Positions 6,703-14,021 of a DNA stretch of 41,720 nt are shown piece after piece (the first letter of the stretch is position 1; each line of letters opens with the position of its first letter). The notes under the pieces are model-generated. The model did not search any database. It saw only the letters and a list, made by a program, of their open reading frames with translations, and was not told the DNA's origin. Made by a program: the position numbers and the translations under genes. This stretch comes from a virus, in IMG/VR virus record IMGVR_UViG_3300044823_000534, positions 1 through 41,720 of that record. One strand, given 5' to 3'.

Positions 6703-7668
6703 TTATACTAAAAGCGAACTCGCCGCATCATCAATTAGATCTTCGGAAAGAGTTTCTTTAGTTTCAGAAATAGTTCTTTTTACTAATGTGATTAAATGCT
6801 GCAGGTATCTGCCGTTGTGTTTTGATAACGAAAGAAATGTCGAAGCAAATTTCAGAGCTTCCGGGAAGTTTATTGAAAGAATAGCATTGATGTCACTGAG
6901 TTCAAGGAGTTTTATTTCTTTCTGAATGCCAATCCGGCTATATAGCTGCTGGAGTTCTTTACGCTGACCGCGCAACCGGTCAAGAAGTTTGCCGGTACCG
7001 CTAAGCAACATTCCAATATCGGTGAAGTCCTGAATACGTCTGACAATTTCGAGGCATTGAACATTAAGGTTTTCACCTTCATCAATAATAAGTAAGCGTT
7101 TTGTACCTTTGAGTTTTGAGATAATGGCATTAAACAATTCATTCTTTGTTAAAAGTTTTGCGCTCTTTCCGGAATCAGCGAAGGTTACAGGTATTTTTAT
7201 TTCACGGCAGATGTCTTCAATCAAACTGCGTTGTGTAACGAGAGGAGTAACTTCAATCATTATTGAAGTTGGGTTCTTTATACTGTATTGCTTTACAGAG
7301 ATTGTCTTGCCGCAGCCGGGTATACCGGAAATAACTCCGATCTTGCCTTCAGTCATTGCATAATTTGCAATCTTAAAAGTAGACCGGGCAGCGTTCGTCA
7401 TTGCGAATTTGAGAGTACCTTTACCAACATTCTGTTCAACGGAATCACTTTCGTTATTGAGAAAATTTTCAATTGAGGAAGCTACTTCAGGAAGAGTGCT
7501 TTCGACCGGGAATTTTTTAGCCCTGAATTGTGAAATGTAACTGGTTGAATAACCGGTTCCACGTGCAATTGCGGAATTTGTTATAGTAGGATTTGCTTTG
7601 CAGAATTGTTCTAAACGTTCATGAATTGCGTTAATGTAGGAAAGTTGTGATTCGTTTAAGTTTGCCAT
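6703..7668 (-). CDS. MuB-like AAA ATPase, transposition target activator (321 aa)
   Basis: The N-terminal ~55 residues form a helix-turn-helix (NSAIARGTGYSTSYISQFRA), as in MuB. The ATPase core follows, with Walker A GIPGCGKT at residues 115-122, Walker B RLLIIDEGEN with D196/E197, and a sensor-like LLSGTGKLL near residue 220. MuB polymerises on target DNA, stimulates MuA strand transfer and gives target immunity. This protein has the expected length and order (HTH, AAA, C-terminal helical domain). It lies downstream of the transposase with one unknown gene between, whereas in Mu A and B are adjacent. Start ATG 7668 is 84 bases after the previous gene, in a segment with a possible GC-rich hairpin. 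Confidence 0.92.
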   Translation of the reverse strand: MANLNESQLSYINAIHERLEQFCKANPTITNSAIARGTGYSTSYISQFRAKKFPVESTLPEVASSIENFLNNESDSVEQNVGKGTLKFAMTNAARSTFKIANYAMTEGKIGVISGIPGCGKTISVKQYSIKNPTSIMIEVTPLVTQRSLIEDICREIKIPVTFADSGKSAKLLTKNELFNAIISKLKGTKRLLIIDEGENLNVQCLEIVRRIQDFTDIGMLLSGTGKLLDRLRGQRKELQQLYSRIGIQKEIKLLELSDINAILSINFPEALKFASTFLSLSKHNGRYLQHLITLVKRTISETKETLSEDLIDDAASSLLV

Positions 7669-7706
7669 AAATTTAAATGCTCCTTCTTGGAAGTGAGTGA
7701 TTTATC

Positions 7707-7743
7707 CCGGGACCGTGTGTGCTTGGTCGCTATGCGGTTCCGG
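7707..7743. promoter_or_regulatory. Possible GC-rich hairpin before the MuB-like gene
   Basis: In the 84-base gap between the 142-aa gene and the ATPase gene, CCGGGACCG (7707-7715) and CGGTTCCGG (7735-7743) can pair over nine positions with one mismatch or wobble. The loop is 19 bases. The patch is much more GC-rich than its surroundings. It may tune A/B stoichiometry in the early transcript or be an internal processing site. This is a visual call only. Confidence 0.35.
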
Positions 7744-7752
7744 ATTATTTAT

Positions 7753-8181
7753 TTAGTTGAGTGTTGTATAATCAAACTCCATTGTTAACACCCTGGAATA
7801 TGCTCTCAGATGTCTAATATCATCCATCGCTGAATCCTTATTTACAAAAAGCAGAAGCGGAATTTTGTATTTGAAAAAATCATCAAAGATTTTGTTGTAA
7901 CTATCTTTGATAATATCGGCATCCATTATTGTAATCATCTTGCCATCTAAAAGTGCAGGGAGCATATTATATGATAAATGCGGCGTTCTAAGATGAGTCC
8001 CGAGCCGGTTTCTGAACATTGCCGAGGTAAAAACATCCGAACCTTTGAATACAATATGTTTGTTCTCATCAAATAATTTGTTCTGAAGTAAAGCCGCATC
8101 ATTTTTAGGAACGTTGTAAATAATTCCTACCGCTTTATTCTTTATAATTCTATTGACAATATTCAGAACTGTTTTTTTCAT
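7753..8181 (-). CDS. Unknown protein between transposase and MuB-like ATPase (142 aa)
   Basis: Unrecognised 142-residue protein. It shows an alternating pattern of beta strands and helices (AVGIIYNVP, HIVFKGS, MITIMDADII, IPLLLFVNKD), which suggests a Rossmann-like or P-loop-like fold, but no Walker motif is present. Its place, 17 bases after the transposase stop and before the ATPase, suggests a transposition accessory factor. That is inference from position. A ribosome binding site AGGAT precedes ATG 8181. Confidence 0.7.
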   Translation of the reverse strand: MKKTVLNIVNRIIKNKAVGIIYNVPKNDAALLQNKLFDENKHIVFKGSDVFTSAMFRNRLGTHLRTPHLSYNMLPALLDGKMITIMDADIIKDSYNKIFDDFFKYKIPLLLFVNKDSAMDDIRHLRAYSRVLTMEFDYTTLN

Positions 8182-8198
8182 GATAATCCTAAAATTTA

Positions 8199-10157
8199 TT
8201 AAGCTATTTTGGAAATTGTATCTCTATTATTACACGGGTTGTCTTCAGGTAACTCCCATGAATCACTAATATTTTTACGCTTTCTTGATTTAGGTTTTTC
8301 AGTATTTTCCGGCTGTTTTGTTTCTTCAGCTTCATTCAATTGAATGATATTCATATTGTCGAATTGCTTTTTTGCGTAAGGATAAATTTCTTCCTGCAGG
8401 AACTTTTTAGCATCGCCGACAATTGATTTTTTTAAGGAACCTTTTCTCTCCAGTTGCTCGTGTAAAATTCTAACATCTTCTTCATTACCGAGGATGCCGG
8501 CAGCAGGATGAACTTTGTCGAAACGTTTAGCTTCACAAATGAACTCACCATTTTTATCGTAAACAAAAATTGAATCATGTTCAAGAATATCATAACGGAT
8601 TAAAACTTCATCCCATTGTTTGCCGAATAATGCTTCATGCCAGTAAGATGTACTGAACATCCTGATTCCATTGCGGTAAAGAGTTTTAATTTCTGCCTGC
8701 ATCATCAGGAAGTTTAATTCTTTCTTATCAACTCCCGGTCCCTTGCCGGCGTTAAAAACTTCTGCAGGAGTTAAACCTTTAAGATGTCCCTGCTGCTGAA
8801 CTCTTGAATGATATTCATCAAGCCACCAGGCAAGAGCTCTGTGCGCCGTAAAAATATCTATTGTAGTACCGGTCATCATTTTTTCATAAAGTTTTACGTG
8901 AAGTTTTTCGCCGCGATTCATTCGCGGTGGCTGTAATGTTATTGAAGTACCGGAATAAGTAGGCATCATTCTTTCTAGTTCTGCCATAATGCCCCATGTT
9001 CTTTCAATGTTTTTGCCCTGGGCATGATATGCCTGAGCAAAAATTACTTTAATTCCGAGACGTGCTAAAAGAGCAACAATATTTTCCATATCATCACCGT
9101 GAAAATATTTAGCGCCGAAAGCACGTCCGTTATCTATATAAAGAACTTTCGGAACTTTGCCAAGATTAAGAATTGCTCTCCGGAGAGCCACTGCAATTGA
9201 ATGAGTATTTTCTGTGGGCGAGATTTCATAACCGGCTAAATAATTACTTTTCATATCCAGGGCGCCGATCGTCTGCATGCGTTTTGGTTTACCGGTATAA
9301 GGATTAATTATTTCATAATTGTTTACGTGACCATCCATAATGATAATATCACCGACTTCAATCCTATCATAATCACGTTCGAGATAAGGAAGGATTTTAT
9401 TATCGAGCGCATGTTCGCCTTCACGGAAGAAAACCCAATCTGCATAATGTTCTTTACTCCATTTTTCAATGAAGCGGCGGTATGTATTTTTATGGAGGAT
9501 TGTCTCGTCTCTTTTTATTGCAAAAATATCAATCGACATTCTAACAACTTCTGAAGTAAGCGGCTGATTTGGATTGAGCGCCAGTTTAATAAGTACTTCT
9601 GCCTGATGAGGCGGGATAGAACTGCCACGATCGATTTTCTTATCCGCAAATACCCGGAAATCATTTCCCGAATCAAGATATTCTTTTTTCCAGCGTTCGA
9701 TTGTTTTCCAGCTGCCGAGGTTACTTGTATGTTTATATAATTCAGGAAATGCATTATGATTATATAGATTAACAAATTTTACCCGGGTGTTTTCATCCTT
9801 TCCATTGTTGGAAAGATATTCGAGATAAAGCTTTATGACTGAAGAATAAGCCAGGCAGCGTTCGGTTTCTTCCAGAGTGAGTTCAATGTCACATGTTTTC
9901 GTTGTCAGTTTTTCAGGCATTAAAGATTGTTTAACTAGCGATTGTAAACCGTTTAATATGGTATTGCGTAAAGATTCAGGAATAGATTCGTCATTTTTAT
10001 TTATATATCCTTTACCTCCGATTTTTTGATAAGTTTTATAATAATTGCGGGCTGTTCTCTGGCGAATGCTGGCATATTCTTTCTGCCATTCAACCGGATC
10101 GGAAACTTTCGCCAGGGTTTTTAATGAAATCATGTCTTCAGAAATTTCAGTTTTCAT
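8199..10157 (-). CDS. MuA-like DDE transposase (652 aa)
   Basis: A full-length MuA-type transposase, which cuts the phage ends and joins them to target DNA in integration and replicative transposition. The N-terminal ~240 residues are the end-binding, HTH-rich region. The RNase H-like catalytic core carries the DDE triad: D275 in IIIMDGHVNN, D342 in VLYIDNGRAFGAK, and E385 in GKNIERTWG. The beta-barrel typical of MuA follows around residues 500-550 (WDEVLIRYDILEHDSIFVYD). The last ~60 residues are charged and low in complexity, as expected for the part that contacts MuB or ClpX. Its start overlaps the 71-aa gene by four bases (ATGA). Length is close to MuA's 663 residues. Confidence 0.96.
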   Translation of the reverse strand: MKTEISEDMISLKTLAKVSDPVEWQKEYASIRQRTARNYYKTYQKIGGKGYINKNDESIPESLRNTILNGLQSLVKQSLMPEKLTTKTCDIELTLEETERCLAYSSVIKLYLEYLSNNGKDENTRVKFVNLYNHNAFPELYKHTSNLGSWKTIERWKKEYLDSGNDFRVFADKKIDRGSSIPPHQAEVLIKLALNPNQPLTSEVVRMSIDIFAIKRDETILHKNTYRRFIEKWSKEHYADWVFFREGEHALDNKILPYLERDYDRIEVGDIIIMDGHVNNYEIINPYTGKPKRMQTIGALDMKSNYLAGYEISPTENTHSIAVALRRAILNLGKVPKVLYIDNGRAFGAKYFHGDDMENIVALLARLGIKVIFAQAYHAQGKNIERTWGIMAELERMMPTYSGTSITLQPPRMNRGEKLHVKLYEKMMTGTTIDIFTAHRALAWWLDEYHSRVQQQGHLKGLTPAEVFNAGKGPGVDKKELNFLMMQAEIKTLYRNGIRMFSTSYWHEALFGKQWDEVLIRYDILEHDSIFVYDKNGEFICEAKRFDKVHPAAGILGNEEDVRILHEQLERKGSLKKSIVGDAKKFLQEEIYPYAKKQFDNMNIIQLNEAEETKQPENTEKPKSRKRKNISDSWELPEDNPCNNRDTISKIA

Positions 10158-10369
10158 AATGCAGATACCTGTAATTCAACTCTTGTAATCGGAACCCATC
10201 CCTTACGGTGACCATATGGATATTTTTGATCTAATTTAATTTCGTATAGCTGTACCTTTGTTCGTGTATAAGAAATTCTTCGAACCTCCGTAGGAATTGT
10301 GTCACCGTCCGGATTTGAATAATATACTGGAGTACCTTCTTTAAGATTTTGGGTTTGTTCAGGTGTCAT
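10154..10369 (-). CDS. Small protein preceding the transposase (71 aa)
   Basis: Unrecognised 71-residue protein. The sequence (LKEGTPVYYSNPDGDTIPTE, then VRRISYTRTKVQLYEI) looks like a small SH3- or KOW-like beta barrel. It starts immediately after the stop of the LuxR-type gene and overlaps the transposase start by four bases, so it is certainly positioned for coupled expression with the transposase. A chromatin- or nucleic-acid-binding barrel would fit, but is unproven. Confidence 0.65.
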   Translation of the reverse strand: MTPEQTQNLKEGTPVYYSNPDGDTIPTEVRRISYTRTKVQLYEIKLDQKYPYGHRKGWVPITRVELQVSAL

Positions 10370-10861
10370 TTAGTTATTCACTCCTTTCTTAAGTTCAACA
10401 ATTTTATTAGTCATTGCCCAGCTTACTAACTGAGTGCGATCGGTGCAGCCGGTTTTGCTTAGCATAGCAGCAACGTGATTCCGGACAGTAAATTTTGATA
10501 AGAAAATATCTTCGGCAATATCTTTATTCTTAGTGCTTTTTTGTTCGCAGGATCTGCGCACAAGAATATTTAATACCTGCAGTTCACCATCGGATAAAAC
10601 CTTGCCGTTATGCGGTCCGCAGATGTCCAGAAATCTCGCCGGTTCATGATGATTAGGAATTGAAGATTTGAATGAACCAGCAAAAATTAAAGTCTGGATA
10701 AGATTATCCTTTTGAGTTTTCTCAATAAAGATTTTTTGATTTTCATCCCGGAGACGGAGTCGGTCATGGTGTGAATGAATAGCCCATGAGATAAGGGCAT
10801 TGATAAGAAAGATGATTCCTAAGAGAATAATTACAAGCCAAATTAATTGGATTTGAGGCAT
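10370..10861 (-). CDS. Membrane-anchored LuxR-type transcription regulator (163 aa)
   Basis: The first ~28 residues are one transmembrane helix (IQLIWLVIILLGIIFLINAL). After a linker with a coiled portion, residues ~90-155 form a LuxR/GerE helix-turn-helix: LSDGELQVLNIL, then DIAEDIFLSKFTVRNHVAAM and LSKTGCTDRTQLV. There is no receiver domain. A membrane-tethered LuxR regulator in a phage early operon, between the Ner-like gene and the transposase, is unusual. Its start overlaps the end of the 7-TM gene by 19 bases, so the two probably work together as sensor and output (inference). Confidence 0.85.
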   Translation of the reverse strand: MPQIQLIWLVIILLGIIFLINALISWAIHSHHDRLRLRDENQKIFIEKTQKDNLIQTLIFAGSFKSSIPNHHEPARFLDICGPHNGKVLSDGELQVLNILVRRSCEQKSTKNKDIAEDIFLSKFTVRNHVAAMLSKTGCTDRTQLVSWAMTNKIVELKKGVNN

Positions 10862-11445
10862 AAAATCCCCCTAAAATAAAAATAATTGAGTAAACAATTT
10901 GTTAATCCTAATAAGGCACGGGAAAAGTCTGGTAGATATTTCAGAAGTCCAAAAAGAATAATGGTATTTGAAGCATAATAAAGTAAACCAACAATAATAT
11001 AATATTCAAAGGTTTTTCTTTTTATATGATTAAATGCTTCAAGACAAATATAAACAAGGATAACACATTCACTAATCATGAGAACTAAAGGAAATTCATT
11101 CCCCTGATAAAAAAGAATATCAAGAACAAATATTATTAAGAATATTTTCATGGCTTTTGGAATTGCATTCTTGTCATAAATATTTAATATGATCAAAGAG
11201 AGAGCAAACAATTCAAATGGAATGCCGATTGAAATTAAGATAAGATCATTTATCCGGTGAGAACTAAGATAAAAAATACAAATCTGGATGCAACTAATAA
11301 AATAGATATAGAGGAAAAATATAATATGTAAAATTTTGAATTCATCTTTGCGGATGGATGCAATAAAAATTATTGCCAATAGTGGCACTACCATGCTGGC
11401 AGTACCACTATGATTTAATATCGAAGCTAAATTTTTAAGTAACAT
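10843..11445 (-). CDS. Seven-helix membrane protein (200 aa)
   Basis: A 200-residue integral membrane protein with about seven hydrophobic segments (for example VVPLLAIIFIAS, ILISIGIPFELFALSLIIL, FPLVLMISECVILVYICL, YYIIVGLLYYASNTIILF). No enzyme motif is visible. ATG 11445 is preferred over the longer reading from 11493, which would run into the preceding secreted-protein gene. The short gap before it carries AAGAGA. It overlaps the LuxR-type gene by 19 bases. A sensory or signal-transfer role upstream of the membrane-bound regulator is a reasonable guess; the family is unknown to me. Confidence 0.72.
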   Translation of the reverse strand: MLLKNLASILNHSGTASMVVPLLAIIFIASIRKDEFKILHIIFFLYIYFISCIQICIFYLSSHRINDLILISIGIPFELFALSLIILNIYDKNAIPKAMKIFLIIFVLDILFYQGNEFPLVLMISECVILVYICLEAFNHIKRKTFEYYIIVGLLYYASNTIILFGLLKYLPDFSRALLGLTNCLLNYFYFRGILCLKSN

Positions 11446-11455
11446 TATATGTCTC

Positions 11456-11881
11456 TTACGGACAGTTTGGCGGGCAGATACCCGAAAATTCAAGAGTATA
11501 ATTGCCGTTAGTAATAGTTAAAACATTTGTTCTTTGTTCAATGATAATTGAACTTGAAGATCCTTTATTCAACAATTCCTGTAAAACGGTTATAGAAAAA
11601 ACATGTAAGGGCTGAGACGAAGGAAGTATCTGAGAAGTTTGAGTCAATAATTTTCTGGAATTATCCGCAATTAATAACTGACCATTGACAATTCCAAATA
11701 ATAAAGTCTTACCGGAATTAGAAATGAAAGCTTTTAACCTAACCGGAGAAATTGTTTGAGAATTTAAAACTTTGCCGAATTGATTATCAGCATCAGTTTT
11801 TGAAAGGATTTTACCTTGTGCCAAACAAAGATTGCTAAGCATAAGTAATATCAAACTAATTAGAACTAATTTGAGTTTCAT
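11456..11881 (-). CDS. Secreted protein with signal peptide (141 aa)
   Basis: ATG 11881 has GGAG seven bases upstream and begins a clear signal peptide (MKLKLVLISLILLMLSNLCL, then AQG, with cleavage likely before Q). The mature ~120 residues look beta-rich (KTLLFGIVNGQLLIAD, SSIIIEQRTNVLTITNGNYT). They end in a proline/cysteine tip, ICPPNCP. No family recognised. It is the first gene of a three-gene cassette (secreted protein, 7-TM protein, membrane LuxR) and is preceded by an inverted repeat at 11920-11943. Confidence 0.72.
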   Translation of the reverse strand: MKLKLVLISLILLMLSNLCLAQGKILSKTDADNQFGKVLNSQTISPVRLKAFISNSGKTLLFGIVNGQLLIADNSRKLLTQTSQILPSSQPLHVFSITVLQELLNKGSSSSIIIEQRTNVLTITNGNYTLEFSGICPPNCP

Positions 11882-11919
11882 AAAAGACTCCATCTTTAAT
11901 TAATGTATCTATTTTATTG

Positions 11920-11943
11920 TTTGAACCTTAAGATTGGTTCAAA
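11920..11943. promoter_or_regulatory. Inverted repeat TTTGAACC-N8-GGTTCAAA
   Basis: A perfect 8-bp inverted repeat (TTTGAACC at 11920-11927 and GGTTCAAA at 11936-11943) lies in the 115-base gap between the Ner-like gene and the secreted-protein gene. It could be an operator for a dimeric regulator or a transcript hairpin after the first gene of the operon. A similar TTTGAA...TTCAAA dyad lies in the divergent late control region at 21085-21105. Confidence 0.5.
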
Positions 11944-11996
11944 TGAACTATTTACTAAAGAAAAGATTTTATATACATTTAGAATCATCATGTCTA

Positions 11997-12269
11997 TTAA
12001 TTAATTGAAAGTGATTTGTTATCTTTATTTTTAAAAGTACAAAGAGGCGATGATGATTTATCAGTTATAATAACGCAATCGTGGAATAATACAAGAATTG
12101 AGTTACGAATCTTTTTTATTGTTTGAGGATTTTTCCGGATACCGGCGATTGTTTTACTCACGGTAGAGTTAGAGACTCCCGCGTGACGGGCAATTTTGCT
12201 TAGATTGCCGTCCAATAAACTTTTTTTAATTTGTATGTCTAATAGTTCAAGTGTACCATTATTTTTCAT
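11997..12269 (-). CDS. Ner/Cro-like HTH regulator (90 aa)
   Basis: First gene of the leftward early operon. Residues ~18-45 form a helix-turn-helix (LSKIARHAGVSNSTVSKTIA) close to the LacI/XRE type, followed by RKNPQTIKKI. The C-terminal ~35 residues are not recognised. Position and divergence from a repressor-like gene match ner of Mu, which turns down early transcription and opposes the repressor. The start ATG 12269 lies about 27 bases after the predicted transcription start of the early promoter. The short length and lack of a dimerisation domain also fit a Ner/Cro role. Confidence 0.75.
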   Translation of the reverse strand: MKNNGTLELLDIQIKKSLLDGNLSKIARHAGVSNSTVSKTIAGIRKNPQTIKKIRNSILVLFHDCVIITDKSSSPLCTFKNKDNKSLSIN

Positions 12270-12302
12270 ATACTTTATACTTTTACTGTCTCAATCTGTG
12301 GA

Positions 12303-12333
12303 CAAACTTAACACGTGAGATAATTAAAGTCAA
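12303..12333 (-). promoter_or_regulatory. Early leftward promoter, Bacteroidota type
   Basis: On the minus strand TTG (complement of 12331-12333) is followed by 20 bases and then TAAGTTTG (complement of 12303-12310). This fits the Bacteroidota primary sigma consensus TTG-N(19-21)-TAnnTTTG. Transcription would start near 12296, just before the Ner-like gene. One CAYGTGAG operator box lies between the two promoter elements and the second just upstream, as expected for repressor control. Confidence 0.6.
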
Positions 12334-12357
12334 GTAAAATTATCATGTGAGGCAATT
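12312..12357. promoter_or_regulatory. Direct-repeat operator in the lysis-lysogeny switch
   Basis: Two copies of a 14-base element, CACGTGAGATAATT (12312-12325) and CATGTGAGGCAATT (12344-12357), share the pattern CAYGTGAG-N2-AATT. They lie 32 bases apart, about three helical turns. They flank and overlap the early promoter and the region just before the repressor start. They are good candidates for operators bound by the repressor, the Ner-like protein or both. Confidence 0.6.
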
Positions 12358-12362
12358 TTATT

Positions 12363-12902
12363 TTGAATTGGAAGGAAATATTAAAAGAATGGGGATTTAA
12401 CAAATACAAATCCATGAGACTTTTTGCTGAAGCTCTTGGGATTTCTGCATCTCAATTGTCACGTATGTTAAATGCAGATGAAGGCAAATTCGAACCGGAA
12501 TTCCCATTCTTCAAGAAATTAAGAGAATTAGGATTTAATCTAAATAGTTTATTTGATAAACCTTCCGAGTTATCTTTCAAGGGAACAAAAGAACGTGAAA
12601 TTGTTTATGGAAGTAATCTTACACAATCATTGGCTGAAATAAATAAAACGATGAATAGTTTTATCCAGGTTACTGCTAATCTTAAGGAAAAGTTGAACGA
12701 GTCGGAACAGAAAGAACTGTTAAAACAATTTTATTATTTTAAATCAATAATAAAAGAAATGATTGTCATTATTATTAGATTGCAAGTAAATAAAGCATCT
12801 CAAGAATATTCTTTAGAGATGGATGAGCAAATAAATTCCCTGCTGATTGATACTACGAAAATGACAAATACATTGGATGATTATTTTAGTAAGATAGATT
12901 AA
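12363..12902 (+). CDS. Phage repressor-like XRE-family protein (179 aa)
   Basis: Divergent from the early operon. Residues ~15-65 form a helix-turn-helix (SMRLFAEALGISASQLSRML), followed by a helical region typical of Bacteroidota XRE regulators (FKKLRELGFNLNSLF). The C-terminal ~110 residues are coiled-coil-like and lack the S24 peptidase motif, so it would not be induced by RecA-driven autocleavage. No ATG is available; TTG 12363 is used, with GAGG about 10 bases upstream. By arrangement it is the counterpart of Mu c. The operator repeats lie directly before it, so autoregulation is likely. Confidence 0.78.
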   Translation: MNWKEILKEWGFNKYKSMRLFAEALGISASQLSRMLNADEGKFEPEFPFFKKLRELGFNLNSLFDKPSELSFKGTKEREIVYGSNLTQSLAEINKTMNSFIQVTANLKEKLNESEQKELLKQFYYFKSIIKEMIVIIIRLQVNKASQEYSLEMDEQINSLLIDTTKMTNTLDDYFSKID

Positions 12903-12938
12903 TTAAAATCGATAAATAATAATTTATAATAGGAGAAT

Positions 12939-13118
12939 ATGAAATTCAGAATTATTTTAGCTTTATTGCTATTTATGATTTTATCGGTTCCAAGTTGTAC
13001 ACAAAGCACCAATCCCGGAAATAGAACAGGTGCAGTATGCAAGGATGGGACTATCTCAAGCGCTACCGGACAAGGAGCTTGTTCAGGACATGGCGGTGTT
13101 GATCATTGGCTTTATTAA
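12939..13118 (+). CDS. DUF3761-like small secreted protein or lipoprotein (59 aa)
   Basis: A short gene with a strong AGGAG before ATG 12939. The first ~20 residues are a signal sequence ending LSVPSC, so a lipoprotein with C20 as the lipidated residue is possible, though the box is not ideal. The mature part contains VCKDGTISSATGQGACSGHG followed by GVDHWLY. This matches the C-x-D-G-x-x-S...GACS-G-H-G-G-V signature of DUF3761, a small family of exported proteins. It follows the repressor gene by 36 bases, a usual site for genes expressed by the lysogen. Confidence 0.78.
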   Translation: MKFRIILALLLFMILSVPSCTQSTNPGNRTGAVCKDGTISSATGQGACSGHGGVDHWLY

Positions 13119-13165
13119 TAAATTAAAATTTATATTAATGTTGAAATAAATTATAGGTGGGAACA

Positions 13166-13525
13166 ATGAAAAAGTTATTTTTACTATTTGCATTTTCAAT
13201 ATTATTATCTTCACAAATTTATTCACAAAAAACAGATTATAGTAGACCGGAGGATGATTTTAAAAATCCTGATGGAGAAAGAGTTTCACTTCATTTAACT
13301 CCCTTTTTTAACTCTGGATCACATTATAGTAATAATAATCTTATCTATAATTATCAGCCAACATTTTCTTTCCATATTTTATTGAAAATACCACTTACCA
13401 ATAGATTTACAGTTGCACCTTTCTATCAGCAGCAATCATTTGATCAGGAGCCGTCAAAAGATAATATTTATAAAATATTAGATCAGCAAACTAAGGCAGG
13501 TATGACTCTAAGTATTTATTTCTAA
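13166..13525 (+). CDS. Secreted protein, probably outer-membrane associated (119 aa)
   Basis: ATG 13166 is preferred over GTG 13157 because AGGTGG lies five bases before it and it begins a standard signal peptide (MKKLFLLFAFSILLSSQIYS, then Q). The mature ~95 residues include RVSLHLTPFFNSGSHYSNN and alternating beta segments (TFSFHILLKIPLTNRFTVAP), ending with TLSIYF. The terminal aromatic residue and alternation resemble a fragment of an outer-membrane beta barrel. It follows the DUF3761-like gene and may be co-expressed with the repressor in the lysogen, for example in surface modification or superinfection exclusion (inference). Confidence 0.68.
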   Translation: MKKLFLLFAFSILLSSQIYSQKTDYSRPEDDFKNPDGERVSLHLTPFFNSGSHYSNNNLIYNYQPTFSFHILLKIPLTNRFTVAPFYQQQSFDQEPSKDNIYKILDQQTKAGMTLSIYF

Positions 13526-13612
13526 TTAATAACGAAGCCTATTGTAAGATATATTCGGAAGGGTTAAAATGGAATATTTTCCTTATCGATAACAAATAGA
13601 AAATCTGATTAA

Positions 13613-13906
13613 TTAACTGAACTTATAAAGCCGACCTTCTAATTGTTGTTTTACAAGATCCATTAAATTGATCTCACCTTCAAGAGCCGTAACGAGAAGA
13701 TCTGTATGCGTTGAAGAAAAAATAAATGCAGGATTCATATCATCAGGCAATTCTGAATGTCCATGAATAGCGATAAAATTTAATAATTCCTTCTGATCCA
13801 TAAATTTAATTTTTGTGCAGCTTATTTTAAGATTATCTCTGTGGTTGATTTCTCCGGCTAAAGTTCTCAATCTGTTTACATCAAAATTATTTCTGTGTCT
13901 TTTCAT
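13613..13906 (-). CDS. Hypothetical protein at the end of late operon 1 (97 aa)
   Basis: Unrecognised 97-residue protein with a basic N-terminus (MKRHRNNFDVNRLR). The C-terminal half resembles a small alpha/beta domain (HTDLLVTALEGEINLMDLVK). An AGGAT-type ribosome binding site precedes ATG 13906. It is separated from the upstream late genes by 115 bases, so it may have its own promoter. It converges on the secreted-protein gene, and no clear terminator was seen between them. Confidence 0.58.
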   Translation of the reverse strand: MKRHRNNFDVNRLRTLAGEINHRDNLKISCTKIKFMDQKELLNFIAIHGHSELPDDMNPAFIFSSTHTDLLVTALEGEINLMDLVKQQLEGRLYKFS

Positions 13907-14021
13907 TTTGTAAATCCTTTATTTAATTACTAAGACCAACTACGCCAATAGTGTCTGCGAAGTCAAGTTCTTATTTGGGTATTTATCGGTGAAAATGGCG
14001 CATAATCGGAAGATATTAAAG

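Noticed and set aside
8199-10157. Transposase as part of an insertion sequence
   Set aside because: MuA-specific domain order, an adjacent MuB-like ATPase, Gam and GemA, and coupled phage genes on both sides show it is the phage's own transposase. No short terminal inverted repeats flank it.
13526-13612. Bidirectional terminator between converging genes
   Set aside because: Only weak AT-rich pairings around GGAATATTTTCC were visible. They are not strong enough to call.
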